64,000 bases of DNA from Pseudisothecium myosuroides (GCA_951799445.1 OX637295.1:3906001-3970000), one strand, 5' to 3'; numbered from the stretch's first letter, positions 48,051 to 59,374 are shown. Notes: a model not told the origin generated them from the sequence alone. Numbers and translations: made by a program.

Positions 48051-48936
48051 ACAACTTTTACACCATCAAGTGGAAGGTTGCGTTCTTTATATGAACTAGT
48101 GTCCCTTGTGCCGTTACCACAATTAGAAATAGTAAGAACATAATTTATTTATTTATTTCAATTCAAAATAATTTTTTAATGCATGAAGAAATGAAATTGC
48201 TTTGTTGCGGTGTGAGAGGTTGCATTCTTGATATAAATAGAAAGATTTATGCACAAAAGAGTGCATCGGCTTTGTTTTGTGGCATTTGAACATGCAATAT
48301 ACAAGTTATCATTTTTTTCCAAAAAAAGTTAATTCAATTAATTCTTGAATTTAAAAAATCCATAACTTTATAACTTCCTAATTTAATTCAATTTTTTAAT
48401 TCATAAAAACTTTGAAATTCAATAACTTTTGTATTGTAGGTCCAAACGTCATGAAACAAAGTCCATGCACCCCTCCTTGCAAAGAGCTTTTTAATAGTAA
48501 CAAGAACACCATTGGAAGCCTCATAGTTTCTTAGATCTTAACATATTAAGCAAACAAAACAAAACAAACAACCTAATTTAAGGTATAGATATAGATGAGC
48601 CATGCAAATTAGATTGTTTATTTGAATGCTTTTAGGTGTCATTAGAGAGCATGGCCAACAATATGTAACATAAGTGTGCTCTTCTATTTGATGTTGTTGG
48701 ATGAAAAGTGTACAATAAACATACTTGAAGAAATCTCAACCTCCAAATTATTCTCTTTAGATTTATCCAAAATTTCATTTTCAGTGCATAAATCACTTAA
48801 TTCATTAAAATCACTTCTTTTTAAGAATTAGTTTACTAGATTAGCATGGATAGAAATACATTTTGCTTTTGAAGACTAAGAGATTTGTGATTAGTGACAC
48901 TAAATAATTGTAGCAGATGTGGAGCAAACAAGTTAT

Positions 48937-49642
48937 GGATCATTGCAAGAAATGGTGGTACTAGTTATTTGTCAAGCAGGGAATGCTCAAGTGTTTATTC
49001 ACAATAACTTTTGAAGAACAACTTGTATAAATTTGAAATTTTCATTGGAGTTGGTTGTCTTGAATGCAATCATACCCCATATTTTTCAAAAACAATTAAA
49101 AATAATTTTATATTTAAAATTGATTTTAATTGATTTGTCACATTTTGAATTTTTGAATTTTTTAGGAAAAAGGGTACCCAAAATTAATGGTCTAGACCTA
49201 AAATTTTGATTGTCTATTTCCACAATAGTTGGGCATATTCCTTCCAAGGGATGTTTAGAAATGTATTATTTTACGTCCTCCACATTTGTGCAAATAGTAC
49301 TCCCTTGTGCGCACATTTCTGAACATTGAATATGGTTCCAAGATCACTTTTTTAGTGAAATTTCTTTTCCATGAAGTCTTTTCAAATGATCAATTTCCTG
49401 TTTCTTTGTAAAAAAAAATTTCTACTTTTTACAAATTGAAATGTCAAAGTGTCTATTTTCTTCAAATTTTTAGCTCACTTTTTTTTGTGAATAACTCTTG
49501 ACCTAGATTTTAGTGTTATTTTAATGACATATTTTTTATTTTATTTTTTAAAATCCATTTCCAAAAGCTCATAGTATTGGGAGTGCTAGCCAAAAACAGG
49601 CCAAAGTGAAACAAAAAGAGACACTCTTTCTTACAACCACCC
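48937..49642. mobile_element. Old 4-bp-TSD family member, right-arm copy
   Basis: Reverse counterpart of 8,845-9,584. Starts GGATCATTGCAAGAAA and ends with the inverse of GGGTGGTTGTAAGAAA. Non-coding. Confidence 0.65.
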
Positions 49643-49718
49643 TAATCCATTCCTCAAAATAAGATCCAGTGTGTGTTTTCCTTTGATCACTGGCCACAAC
49701 ATTACATGGACAATCTGA

Positions 49719-49890
49719 CTTGCATTTGAAATGAAATAAAACACCACTGCTAAGTTATAACAAGTTTAACACATTTGATTGTTAACTACAATAGACTCTC
49801 CGACCTGCATTTGAAATGAAATAAAACACCACTGCTAAGTTATAACAAGTTTAACACATTTGATTGTTAACTAGACTCTCTGGCTTGATC
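49719..49890. repeat. Tandem repeat, two units of about 87 bp
   Basis: Reverse counterpart of the three-unit array at 8,523-8,775, here with two units containing AACACCACTGCTAAGTTATA. Confidence 0.85.
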
Positions 49891-50276
49891 CTGCAGCACA
49901 CTTTCCATCTACTGTAAGTACCAAGAATTTTGCATCTTCAGAATCCTATTATGTAAACATCTGAAGTTACTATGTAAAGGACTTTGTTTTTAATTTATTC
50001 CTTTTGTCGAAGATAATTAATGTAAGCAACACCCTCATAAAGTGCTTCATGCATCAATCAAAGCTTTTGATTTGTGATGAATGGAAACCCTGAGATCACT
50101 GGCAGCTCTTTGTAGGGTGTCCAAAAGTTGGAGGCTCGAGCAAATGTCATTGACGAGACTGCAAGTTCTAGAAGCCTTGGAGACCATATTGTGTGAATGC
50201 GTCAGCCTCAGAATTAATACTCAGTAGTACATATCAATGTAGCAAAAGTGATAGACAGTCTAATAGCTTTTAGACA

Positions 50277-50440
50277 GAGGATTCGGAGGCGAAACAGATA
50301 TTGATAAGTGGTTCGCGTGGGAAGCAGGCGCCGCTTGTTCGGGACCTAATTTATCTCTGGAAGCTCAATGTCGACGTACCAGCATGGCATCGATCCAGGC
50401 TGGGAATGGTCCCCACGGGATCGATGTCATCGTTCAGAAT
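50277..50440 (-). pseudogene. Old bHLH exon 1 fragment, right-arm copy
   Basis: Minus-strand counterpart of 6,875-7,031, matching the codons for about NEVIDP to LSPPNP of exon 1 with small deletions. Upstream sequence to 50,725 matches the gene's 5' flank. No open frame remains. Confidence 0.7.
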
Positions 50441-50873
50441 TGACAGCTCCGACCAACTCCGCAGGTAATACTTCAAAATCGATCCAACCAAACAACACTT
50501 CGAAAGTGATAATTATAGCGTCTAGCTAGTTTTGCTCACTTCCTAAAGGTGATTCATAGGCTTTTGGTGGGACTGCTTGTTTCAAATTTTATCTCACTGA
50601 GGTGAATAATTTACACCGATTGTTGGAATCCGACACTCATTCTGGATCAGGCTGTATTGCTTGGCTGCAGCTCTGGAATGACAACGGTCGATCAGGTGAG
50701 AGTAACTTGCCTCTCACTGAATTAAAAGCTATGAGACTGTCTATCACCTGGCCGCTACATTTGATATGTAGTTTTAACTTTGAGGCTGATGCAATCGCAT
50801 AATAAAATCTCCAAGGCTTCTAGAACCTGTAACTTAGTCTCCTCACGTGCTGCAGCCTCCAGCTTTCGGAAAC

Positions 50874-51177
50874 CCTGCAAAGATTTCCACCCGCCGTGAA
50901 CATCTCCGACTTGACGTGGAGTGGTGGCCTCCTCCCATGGCCGGCCGGGTGAGGCCTCAAGGTCTCTCGTTGTACTCCGAGCCCGGGTGTTCTCTGCTCT
51001 CTGCTGGTTGTCGTGTTGTGAGTCTTAGTTGTTTAGTTGTGGTCTGTGCTCATCTGTCTGTGGTCCCTGTTGTTCTGTGTTCCGCCAAGCCACTTGTGAT
51101 TGGCGCGGTTGAATTTTACCTCTTTGCAATGAAATTCCGTTTCATTTGTGTCAGAAAAAACAAAAAACTGCAAAGAA
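50874..51177 (+). mobile_element. 5'-truncated LINE tail with CTGCAAAGA duplication
   Basis: CTGCAAAGA flanks a body of about 285 bp ending CCGTTTCATTTGTGTC plus an A-rich tail. It is the right-arm partner of 4,843-5,124. The 120-codon frame over it (50,847-51,209) joins flank and tail sequence and is not a gene. Confidence 0.85.
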
Positions 51178-51435
51178 TTGTCAGTGATTTCAAAGTTTCC
51201 ATTTATTAGGAGTCAAAACCTTTGATTAGCCCATGGAGCACCTCACAAAGGTGTTGCCTTTACGTTGATCATCATGGACAAAAGGAATAAAAGAAAACAA
51301 AAAAGTACTTTGCATTGTACCTTTAGATGTTTACATCAGGGGGATACTTTAGAGTTCATCATAGGTTGGACTGTGAAGATGCAATCTCCGTACCCAGTAG
51401 GTAACCATTCTACATTGTCAAGCTAGGTAGTCCAA

Positions 51436-51508
51436 TTAACCCCTAAAGTTCCGAGGCCTATTTTCTACCAAAAAACACTCAAAACTGCCATTTCTATAGC
51501 AAAGAGTG

Positions 51509-51539
<31 letters not shown>

Positions 51540-52165
51540 CACATCTAACCGTAGGATCTTACACCTAACTAGTATTATAAAGTGTGGAAAAATTTCAGAA
51601 TTTTTGACTACACAGATTGCAAGATATTTACGTTTAAAGTGGAAAAAACAAATTTTTCAGCACATTGTGGGACTGGATTTTTTGACTTTGAACATTTTTA
51701 ACTTAAAATTTTTGCACTACAGAGTTTTGAGCTTTAAATCTTTATAGTGGAGAATTGAGTTGAGATTCTAGGAAAAAAAAAGAAATTCAAAAAAACTTAA
51801 TTATCATTCTTCAAAAAATTGTTAAGTAGAAGTAGGTACGAGATAGAAGGAAAATCTAAAATATTTATATATTTTAGATGGAATTAAAATACACTAATCC
51901 CAATGGTGAGATTGTTCTAGCAAGAAAATTAAACCATGAGAATTTATTTTTTTTGAAAAATTGCAAAAATAGCATTTTTAATGAAATGCAGAAATGAATC
52001 CTACAAGTTAGTTTTTTCAAGAAGATGCTCTAACTGCCCGAAAAACAAGAATGTCCATGACTTCCTCATAACAAAGTCAAATGAAATAAATCAAAGCTTT
52101 CCAGATAGACAAAAATATAATCTATGAGAAAAAAAATATTTAAAAAAAAAATTCAAAAAAAGGGA
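51436..52165. mobile_element. Truncated TTAA element
   Basis: TTAA (51,436-51,439) then CCCCTAAAGTTCCGAGG; the body follows the reverse of 44,935-45,862 but stops about 200 bp short, near 52,165. A T run of about 29 nt lies at 51,511-51,539. The left arm (about 4,500-4,560) lacks it. Confidence 0.75.
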
Positions 52166-52563
52166 AGGGGCTCATTTATGGAACAAGAAATCAAGAAGAG
52201 GGGAAATGGGAGAAATGAAAATTTCAACACTGCCTAGAAATTCAATGAGTGGGATGCAGGGATCGATTTGGCGGAAAGGCTAGCTGTTCAAAATTGTAGT
52301 CCACATGGATCAGGAGTGACTCTCATTACGCTCACCAACTAATTGAATGCTCACCAATACTTGTGCTCCAAGTTCTCTCTTAAACAACTGGTAAGTTAGT
52401 CCATTTTCAATTGAATTCACGGCAGTGCACATGGCTGCAATATGCCCCTGATCAGAGGGCTTTGAGTGCTTTCACAATGTTTGTGCTGAGCCACAAGAAT
52501 TTGTCATTTCTCTGGTTCGAACTGGGCCCACTGGGACTCCGGGACTTTGGGACTTCAAAGGGG

Positions 52564-52981
52564 TAAGGTAGGAGGCTCAGAAATGGAGCATCTAAGGGCT
52601 GGTCCCCCTTTTTCATGTATTTCCTTGCACGGGAATATTTTTAGCTCATTTTTCAGACATAGAGAAATTGATGAGGAATCTAATCCAAGTGGTTTCGTAT
52701 TTTTCCGAGCATTTTTGAATTACTTATGAATTTTCAAACGAGTTGGGTCATAGGTCCCTATTTGTGACCCTAGGTCTTTCATAAACGGTTCACTTGCAAT
52801 TTCAAATAAAAATGGGGAAAGCACTGAAAGAGAATGATTGGCTCTTGCAATTAATAATGCTTGTTTCCTTGATTCATTCAATGACTATACTAGTCAATTT
52901 CAGAACCAACTCATGTCCATTTCACAGCCATTTATAGGGTCCATTCTAAATGCCTGCTCTGTTTTACAGTCTCCTACCTTA
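52564..52981. mobile_element. 414-bp MITE, AGGTAGG ends, TA duplication
   Basis: The element 52,566-52,979 starts AGGTAGGAGGCTCAGAAATG and ends CTGTTTTACAGTCTCCTACCT, flanked by TA. It sits at the same site as the 292-bp member in the left arm (3,819-4,110), but the interiors are unrelated. Confidence 0.8.
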
Positions 52982-53280
52982 CATAACCTTTGAAGAGCAT
53001 GGAAGTTCTAAACGGTGAGAGAACAGAACTGAAGGCAGAATATAGCAAAAGTGACTCCAGACCATTTCAAAGCCTTGCCATGCATCCAATTTCACTTCTT
53101 GTCATCCCATGCCTGCAATGGAAAAATAAGGTACAAATATGAATAAGTGAAAAAATATATCGTAAAAATTTTGCAGCATAAATATGAAACACTTGCAAGC
53201 CCATTTCCCCCCCCCCTCAAATAGTGTGGTTTGCACTAGTAGTTCTAGGCATGTGCATTCTAGAATTAATTAATGTTAAT

Positions 53281-53581
53281 TTTTGAAACCCATACATACT
53301 TGGAAGAAGTTTTTACAAGTCCTTCCATCCTAGAATGATTATCTAGTTGGACAAAATGTTCACGACTTTTTGCTAAAAATAACATTATTTCAATCCATTT
53401 TGAGCTGTAAATTATAGAGTTTGGTGCATTCCTATTGACTTAAAACTTTGAAATTGAGAGCCTTGTTCAAAGCATAGTATTAAGCTTATTGCAATACAAT
53501 TAAGAGGCACAAGAATTTCATTTTGGATAGAGGAAGTATTTTTTACTTTATTTTTTGATGAATTTTATAAGTATTTTGAAG
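53281..53581. other. No recognisable feature
   Basis: Sequence between the outer end of the right arm and the nested transposon block. No repeat ends or gene seen. Confidence 0.4.
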
Positions 53582-54231
53582 TTGTGGGTCATTGCATGAA
53601 ACACTTGTACTATTTTCTGTCACACGATGCATGCTGATTAGTTTTTTGGCTATAACTTTTGCAATCTGGCTCCAAATGATTTGAAATTTATAGACAAGGT
53701 ACTAATGACTATTATACACCTTGCATGATTTTTTGAATTTTAAAAAAATGTTTTACTATTAAAAAATAGCCCCCGATAATATGTCACACTTGCCAATTTG
53801 GAGGTTTTTAGTACTATTTAGTACCCATAAAAACAAATTTGGAGCTGAAATTTGGTAGAGATGGTCTTCTAGTAGACTTGTAGCTATTGTCCAAAGGAAT
53901 TCTAAAAATAATTAATTTTGTGTTGTGTAGAAGTCCACAAAGTGAGCTTCTTTCTGCTTGCATTTTAAAACACATAAAACATTATTTTGGTGTTTTTTTT
54001 GGTGGATGACCGTCTCCATAGAATTGTTACAAATGGACAATTTTTATTCTATTTATTTAAATTTATTTCCTATTTTTAACTAATTAAAACACCAAAGTAT
54101 CTATTTTCTTGAGATTTGGCACTTTTCTAGTTCTCCAACTTAGAGAATTTTTCTATGCATGTCCTTCATCTTAAAGGTGTATATATTAGTCATATTTTTT
54201 TATAAAATAGAAATTATTTTTTTATTTTTAA

Positions 54232-56105
54232 CCCCTAAACGCCCGAGGGGGGGGGCTTCAAAACTGTGCCAAAACGGTTGTTTTCTTATAACATTAGAGA
54301 GAATTCCGGCCCTCTTAAGGGCCCCGAGTTCCCATGAGTTCTCCACAAGTTGTGAATAGTTCTTGATTGCTGAAATGGCGCCACTGCAGCAGGGTGACAT
54401 GGACGAACTTCGGCCACATCAGATTTTTAAAAAAAAAAAAAAAAAAGATTTTTTTTTTTTTTTTTTTTTAAATATATTTTTCAGACAGCCCATACCACTG
54501 TTCACAGCATGGGGACAGATTGGGGAACGGGCCTGAAACGGCCCTCCCTTGGCCCCAAATCCCTTCTAATGAAAGGGTCAAAAAATTCCAAATTGTTTTT
54601 CCAAAAATCTAACTGTTGGATCTTGTGCATACGATACTATATTGCATACCCTGAAAATTTTGAGGCATTTGACAGTACGAATTTTCGGCAAAATTGATCT
54701 GAAGTTCAATTTTGGGCCATTTCACTGCACTTTAGTGATGGGCAGCTTCCATTCAAACGCCCAGAACTTCTGCATTTTTTGGTGAAATGCCAGCATTTCT
54801 TGGCACATCCTTCACACATGGAGTTCACAATATCCTCCCCCCCCCAAAAAAAAAAATGATTTGTTTTACTATTTTTCATGGGCCTTGCAATCACAAAGCC
54901 TCAGAATTTGGGTCACAATTTTGGAATTCTTCCACTCGGGCACCCCTTTCCTACAATGCTAGGTCCAGTCTACGCCTACCCTTACTTGTCAGTTACTCTA
55001 CTACCACTTCATTTGAACCCAGACTCCTACCCAGTCGCTGCCAACCAGCTGGCGCCATCAACGTAGTGGCCGCTGCAGCCAGCGGTGCCCCTGATGCAGT
55101 GGGTGCCGTTCAAAGAACCCACCTTTTGATTTGAAAAAACTGTCCGCATGGCACCGACACTCCCTCCCTACCGCACCTACCGCCATTGCTCAGTGAAGCG
55201 CAGACTGTGTTGGTCCCTCCCTGTAGCGCGTCGCCTGCAGGTGTGGGACCCTTGCCGCCCCTTGCCGCTATATGCCCACCCTTGCCGTCACCTGCCGCAC
55301 CTTGGGGGCCATTGAGGACACACTTGTTGGCTCTGGGGGAGAACAGATGAGGCACCAAATTCGGCCAAACAGGGCAGCGCCTACATGGGACAGTACAGAA
55401 CAGAGCATTGTTTCAATACATAATCAAAATTGAAATATTCACCCCAAATGAAAAGCTCCGTGTGAAGCCCCAAGCAAGAAAAAAAAATAAGGAATAGGCC
55501 AATTCCAGAACAAAATGAAGAGCCCCAAGCCAAACAAAAATGTGGACCCCAAAGCAAAATAGAGATGTAGATCCCAAATCAAATTCTAAGGCTCAAGCCT
55601 GTAGCCATGAACAAAATGTTCAAAACAAAGCAACTTGAAAATGTCAAGACCTAGGGGCTCAACAAATTCAAATACGAAAAGAAAACCTTACCTGTAGAGA
55701 GTAAAAAAATAAATTGCAACGACCTTCAAAGCTATTATCTAAGAAAGGAAAGACCTACAAACATGAATGCAAAGACTAAAGCCACCAAAAAAAAAAAATA
55801 GAGTGCCAAAAAAAAAAAAGGCAAAAGTTCAAAAAAATATAAGGACCAAAGTAAACAAAACAATGTTGAGCCCAACACAAAAACCCATACGAAAAGTCCT
55901 TAGCAAAAAGAAGTGTACAGTCATACCAAAGCCAATGAAATATGAAAACCAAGTCACAAAATAGGGTGCAGACCAAAGCCAGTATTATAAATGTTAGGCA
56001 TGGCGGACCTAAAATGTTGCCGGTTTACTACAAACAAAAGGTAAACAACAAACCAAAGAATAAAGTGAAGACCTCATGAAATTATTGTAGGCGACACACT
56101 TCACA
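54232..56105. other. Left flank of the piggyBac element, no gene recognised
   Basis: 54,300-55,440 has short frames without known domains and an A-run/T-run pair near 54,429-54,468. About 55,440-56,010 is strikingly poor in T on the plus strand, with loose repeats of AACAAAATG and CCAAAGC-like phrases and frames rich in Lys. A minus-strand donor-like CTACAG|GTAAGG lies at about 55,690. Confidence 0.5.
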
Positions 56106-56886
56106 TACAGTGGCTTGCATAAGTATTTGTACACTTCAAAAATTGCCATAACTAATTGAAAAATTAGATTTTCGCAACAAATTTTGGACATGTTGAAGTA
56201 ACATACTTGTATAAAATGATTTTTCAAAAAATTTCAAAATCTTTTTGACATTTTCAATAATTTAATCAAATTTATTAGTGAAAAAAACTTTTAATAAAAA
56301 TAGAATCTTTTAAAGATTTTTTTGTAATTGGAATGAGAATTCTTTTTAGAATTTTTTGGTAAGAATTCTTCAAACTTTGAAATTTTATTGAGTAAAATAT
56401 TATTGACTAAAGTATGACTCCAAATTTTTACATTTCTTATAACTCACTCCAAAAATTTCCAAAAATTTCCAAAAATTTGAAAAGTGTATGAAATGTTAAT
56501 ATATTTTTTTTCATGATTTTTTTGGAGATTTTTAGAGTTAATTATAAGAAATGTAAGAACTTAGAATCATACTTTAGTCAATAATATTTCATTCAATAAA
56601 ATTTCAAAATTTGAGGAGTTCTTATTAAAAAATTCTAAAAAGAATTCTCATTCAAAATATTTAAAAACCTTTTAAAAATTCAACTTTTATTAAAAGTTTT
56701 TTTTCACTAATAAATTTGATTAAATTATACAAAATGTCAAAAAGATATTTTTTAAATTTAAAAAAATTATTTTATACAAGTATGTTACTTAAACTTCAAC
56801 AAGTCCAAAATTTGTTGAGAAAATCTAATTTTTCAATTAGTTATGGCAATTTCTGAAGTGTACAAATACTTATGCGAGCCACTGTA
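56106..56886. mobile_element. Tc1/mariner-type foldback element (777 bp)
   Basis: The element 56,108-56,884 starts CAGTGGCTTGCATAAGTATT and ends with the inverse of CAGTGGCTCGCATAAGTATT, flanked by TA on both sides. CAGT termini and a TA duplication match Tc1/mariner elements. The two halves form long inverted repeats of about 380 bp. It encodes no transposase. It sits just beyond the 3' end of the piggyBac transposase frame. Confidence 0.9.
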
Positions 56887-56926
56887 AGCATCGGAGGTCT
56901 AGGATAATTATTACCGTAAAGGTCAC

Positions 56927-57148
56927 TTAGAATGTGCCACTAGGGTGGTGCATTCTCATGTAGCACCCACGTGTATAGCACATCCACTGAAATGAGCATA
57001 GGGCACAAAAAGAATTTGTTCGCAACTTGCATAAAACGCAGCGGTGGCGCAACCGACTTTTTGGGGGACAATGAACTCGGGGCATGTCCTCCCACATTAG
57101 CAAAATTGTTGCTTTTTGGCCGACCCAACTCCTCGTCAACGCCTTGCA
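56927..57148 (-). pseudogene. piggyBac transposase C-terminal cysteine-rich domain, beyond a stop
   Basis: In exactly the same frame as the 676-residue transposase, directly after its TAA stop (57,149-57,151), 73 further codons read through a cysteine/histidine cluster: HRCVLC, FCALC, a C-x5-C pair and a final HH. This is the layout of the zinc-binding C-terminal domain of piggyBac transposases, which contacts the terminal repeats. A single nonsense change separating it from the catalytic part is the simplest reading; readthrough or an undetected intron is possible. Confidence 0.8.
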
Positions 57149-59179
57149 TTATGCCACTATGAAATTGAAATGTGACAAGGACTCCTTCTCACGTCCCTTT
57201 CCCCTCAAAATCTCCTTGTGGATGATCCACATGTTCACAACACTTGTGTCAATGAGGAAATAAAAAAGGCGGTGCCACCATTTATGTGACCGCATTTGGC
57301 AAGAGTAAGAACCACGGAGTTGATCCGCCACGTCCACACCACGCATGAAAGTCGTATACTCTAAGTGAACCGGTGATGTCTTGATTTTATAAATCTTCCC
57401 ACCTACCCGGCGCGGGACTTCCACTACCTCACATGGAAAAGATAAGGGCAATGCACTAGTGGATAATAAGAGTACCGGTTTCTTATCCATCCACATGACG
57501 GCATACATTTTCTGAGAGTCATGCATTGACCACTCCAAACTTCTTTGGGCAGACTTCTTGAATGCTTTCTGGTCCTTTGCAAATTTAGGAAGGCCTATGT
57601 GGTTGCTTCGGAGAGTGCCCGTGGCATATGTTCCACCCTGTTTTAAATCATGGAATAATTCCACACTCGTAAAAAAATTATCCATGACTACTATGTGTCT
57701 TTGACCTTCCAAGCCTACAAGCAATGCCTCCACTACCCTTTGCCCCATCTTGGGCTCACCTTTCTTGGACTTAGGGGCCCCCACGGTTTCAATTGATGCT
57801 CTACAGTAAACATCAAAGTTGCTAATAAAATGTGCCACAGAATCCGCAAGGCACCAAATCTTCAACCCCCACTTCTCAAGCTTATTGGGCATGTATTGTT
57901 GCACAAGGCAATATACGCTTTTGTAGCGGACCATCATCTCATCAATGGTGATTTTTTCCCCATTATTCCATAAGGCCTTGCACTGATCACGCATTTCACT
58001 CAACAACCACCTCACTTTATTCACTTTGTCATAAGTCGGGGATTTACGGTCCACGCATATAGAAGACGGATTGGTGATGTGAAGGCACTTTGATAGTAGC
58101 AAAAACTGATTGCGTGATAGAATTTGGGATATGATAGGGCAATAAAGAAATGGCTCTAACTTCCGCCAATATATGTGAAGGTTTGGAAGTTTCTTGAGTC
58201 CCATGTATAAAGAAATTGCAAAGAAGGCTTTCAGTTTGTCCACGTCTAACAATTTCCACCCCATGCCACCACGTGTGTACGTCTCGTAATCATCGGGGCC
58301 TGCAGGATTTTCAATCCCACGCTTCACCCTCCTCAACTTCTCGGTGGCATATCTATTCGTTTCCGCACATATACGCCTCAATGTTTGAATGGACCAGAAT
58401 AAACCAAATAATTGAAGAAGTGAAGGGACCCAGTCCCATCCTTGAGTCAAGCCAAGGGATGGGCCACTAAAAGGTGTCATGGGAGGGCTAAAATTCATAT
58501 ACCTCTTCCTCCATGTGGCTGCCGCACAGTCTTCTTTTATTTTTATCTGTCCCCTGCGTTGTAGATGATGAACCCTCACCCCTGCCATGTTGGCCACCAC
58601 GGCCCTTGCCTCTGCTACCATGCCCTGCCGCAAGAACCTGCAGAGGGCCCCTCCCCATTGCCTCAAATTCCCGTGCAGAGTCGGTTGGCAGCACCCTCCA
58701 TTTCCACCCTCGACCTTGGGTTGCCTCCCTTGTCGCAGCGTCGGCCCAGTCTTTCGTTTGGTGTCCGTTGCCGCCCGCTTGTCTTCGAGAGCATGCTGTT
58801 GCTTGCCTTCAGCTTCTCTTGTTGCTGATCGTGTCCGCAGGCGCAGAAGCGTTGGTGCCGGAAGGGAGCCGTCGTTCAAATCAGGGTTCAAGCTCGTTTG
58901 TGGAAGAAGGCGGGAGTTGGAGTCTCTTGAGCACAATATTGGTGGGTAGTTAGAGTCCCGATCGTCATCCCCTTTTTTTGCCTCTTTGTTGTCGTCAAAG
59001 TCATCTTCATCTTCTTCAGGTTCATTACTACTGTCGCTACTTTCTTCATTGTCGCAGAATGACTCCCAACAACCTTCATGGTCTGTGCTTCCACTTTCAG
59101 AACCAGACGTGCCTTCTTCGTCACGGAATATTTCGTGCACATTGGATTTTTGCAATGCAATTGTAGTTCTATTTCTCAT
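57149..59179 (-). CDS. piggyBac transposase (DDD catalytic domain)
   Basis: 676 residues, minus strand. Residues about 20-75 are strongly acidic and Ser-rich. From about 255 the protein follows the DDE_Tnp_1_7 family. The first catalytic Asp is D413 (in TIDEMMVRYKS), the second D500 (VVMDNFFTSVELF), the third D616 (RGVDVADQ), with the conserved W634, W635 and D644 in HKWWHRLFYFLID. The catalytic core is open with no frameshift. The known role of this family is cut-and-paste excision leaving no footprint and insertion at TTAA. The frame ends at TAA just before an in-frame cysteine-rich domain, so this copy may be catalytically complete but impaired in end binding. The ATG is chosen as the first in frame after an upstream stop; an acidic frame lies immediately upstream. 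Confidence 0.93.
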   Translation of the reverse strand: MRNRTTIALQKSNVHEIFRDEEGTSGSESGSTDHEGCWESFCDNEESSDSSNEPEEDEDDFDDNKEAKKGDDDRDSNYPPILCSRDSNSRLLPQTSLNPDLNDGSLPAPTLLRLRTRSATREAEGKQQHALEDKRAATDTKRKTGPTLRQGRQPKVEGGNGGCCQPTLHGNLRQWGGALCRFLRQGMVAEARAVVANMAGVRVHHLQRRGQIKIKEDCAAATWRKRYMNFSPPMTPFSGPSLGLTQGWDWVPSLLQLFGLFWSIQTLRRICAETNRYATEKLRRVKRGIENPAGPDDYETYTRGGMGWKLLDVDKLKAFFAISLYMGLKKLPNLHIYWRKLEPFLYCPIISQILSRNQFLLLSKCLHITNPSSICVDRKSPTYDKVNKVRWLLSEMRDQCKALWNNGEKITIDEMMVRYKSVYCLVQQYMPNKLEKWGLKIWCLADSVAHFISNFDVYCRASIETVGAPKSKKGEPKMGQRVVEALLVGLEGQRHIVVMDNFFTSVELFHDLKQGGTYATGTLRSNHIGLPKFAKDQKAFKKSAQRSLEWSMHDSQKMYAVMWMDKKPVLLLSTSALPLSFPCEVVEVPRRVGGKIYKIKTSPVHLEYTTFMRGVDVADQLRGSYSCQMRSHKWWHRLFYFLIDTSVVNMWIIHKEILRGKGREKESLSHFNFIVA

Positions 59180-59188
59180 GATGACAAA

Positions 59189-59374
59189 TTACATTTCCTC
59201 TTTTGTTACGTTGTGTCCGTAGGAGTAAGTGGCCAATCCTAAACTAAAGCCGTTGTGCTCCTCCTCTTCTTGTTCTTCCTCGTAGTTGTTTTTTTTGCGG
59301 AGGATGGAGTGAGGTACCCTCACGGGCATTGGAAACGGCGTCGGCAGAATACCAATCTCCTCTTCCGGCAGCAC
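59189..59374 (-). pseudogene. Acidic upstream frame, possible N-terminus of the transposase
   Basis: This 61-codon frame is in the same reading frame as the transposase and is separated from its ATG by one TAA and three codons. It is acidic (a Glu run around YEEEQEEEEHN), like the N-terminus of the main frame. It could be an upstream part of the protein cut off by a second nonsense change, or chance. Confidence 0.4.

Larger units (their letters stand above)
33590..53280 (-). repeat. Right arm of a giant inverted duplication
   Basis: Reverse counterpart of 3,530-31,700; block pairs are listed there. It is shorter because it lacks the CACTA-like, CATAAC and several other left-arm insertions, but has its own TTAA and 4-bp-TSD insertions. 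Beyond about 53,280 the match to the left arm ends. Confidence 0.9.

Noticed and set aside
50847..51209. 120-codon frame with Pro/Gly-rich start
   Set aside because: It spans the junction of flank and a 5'-truncated LINE tail, so it is a chance frame.
58513..58953. 146-codon plus-strand frame within the transposase
   Set aside because: Shadow of the transposase linker region on the opposite strand; no domain.
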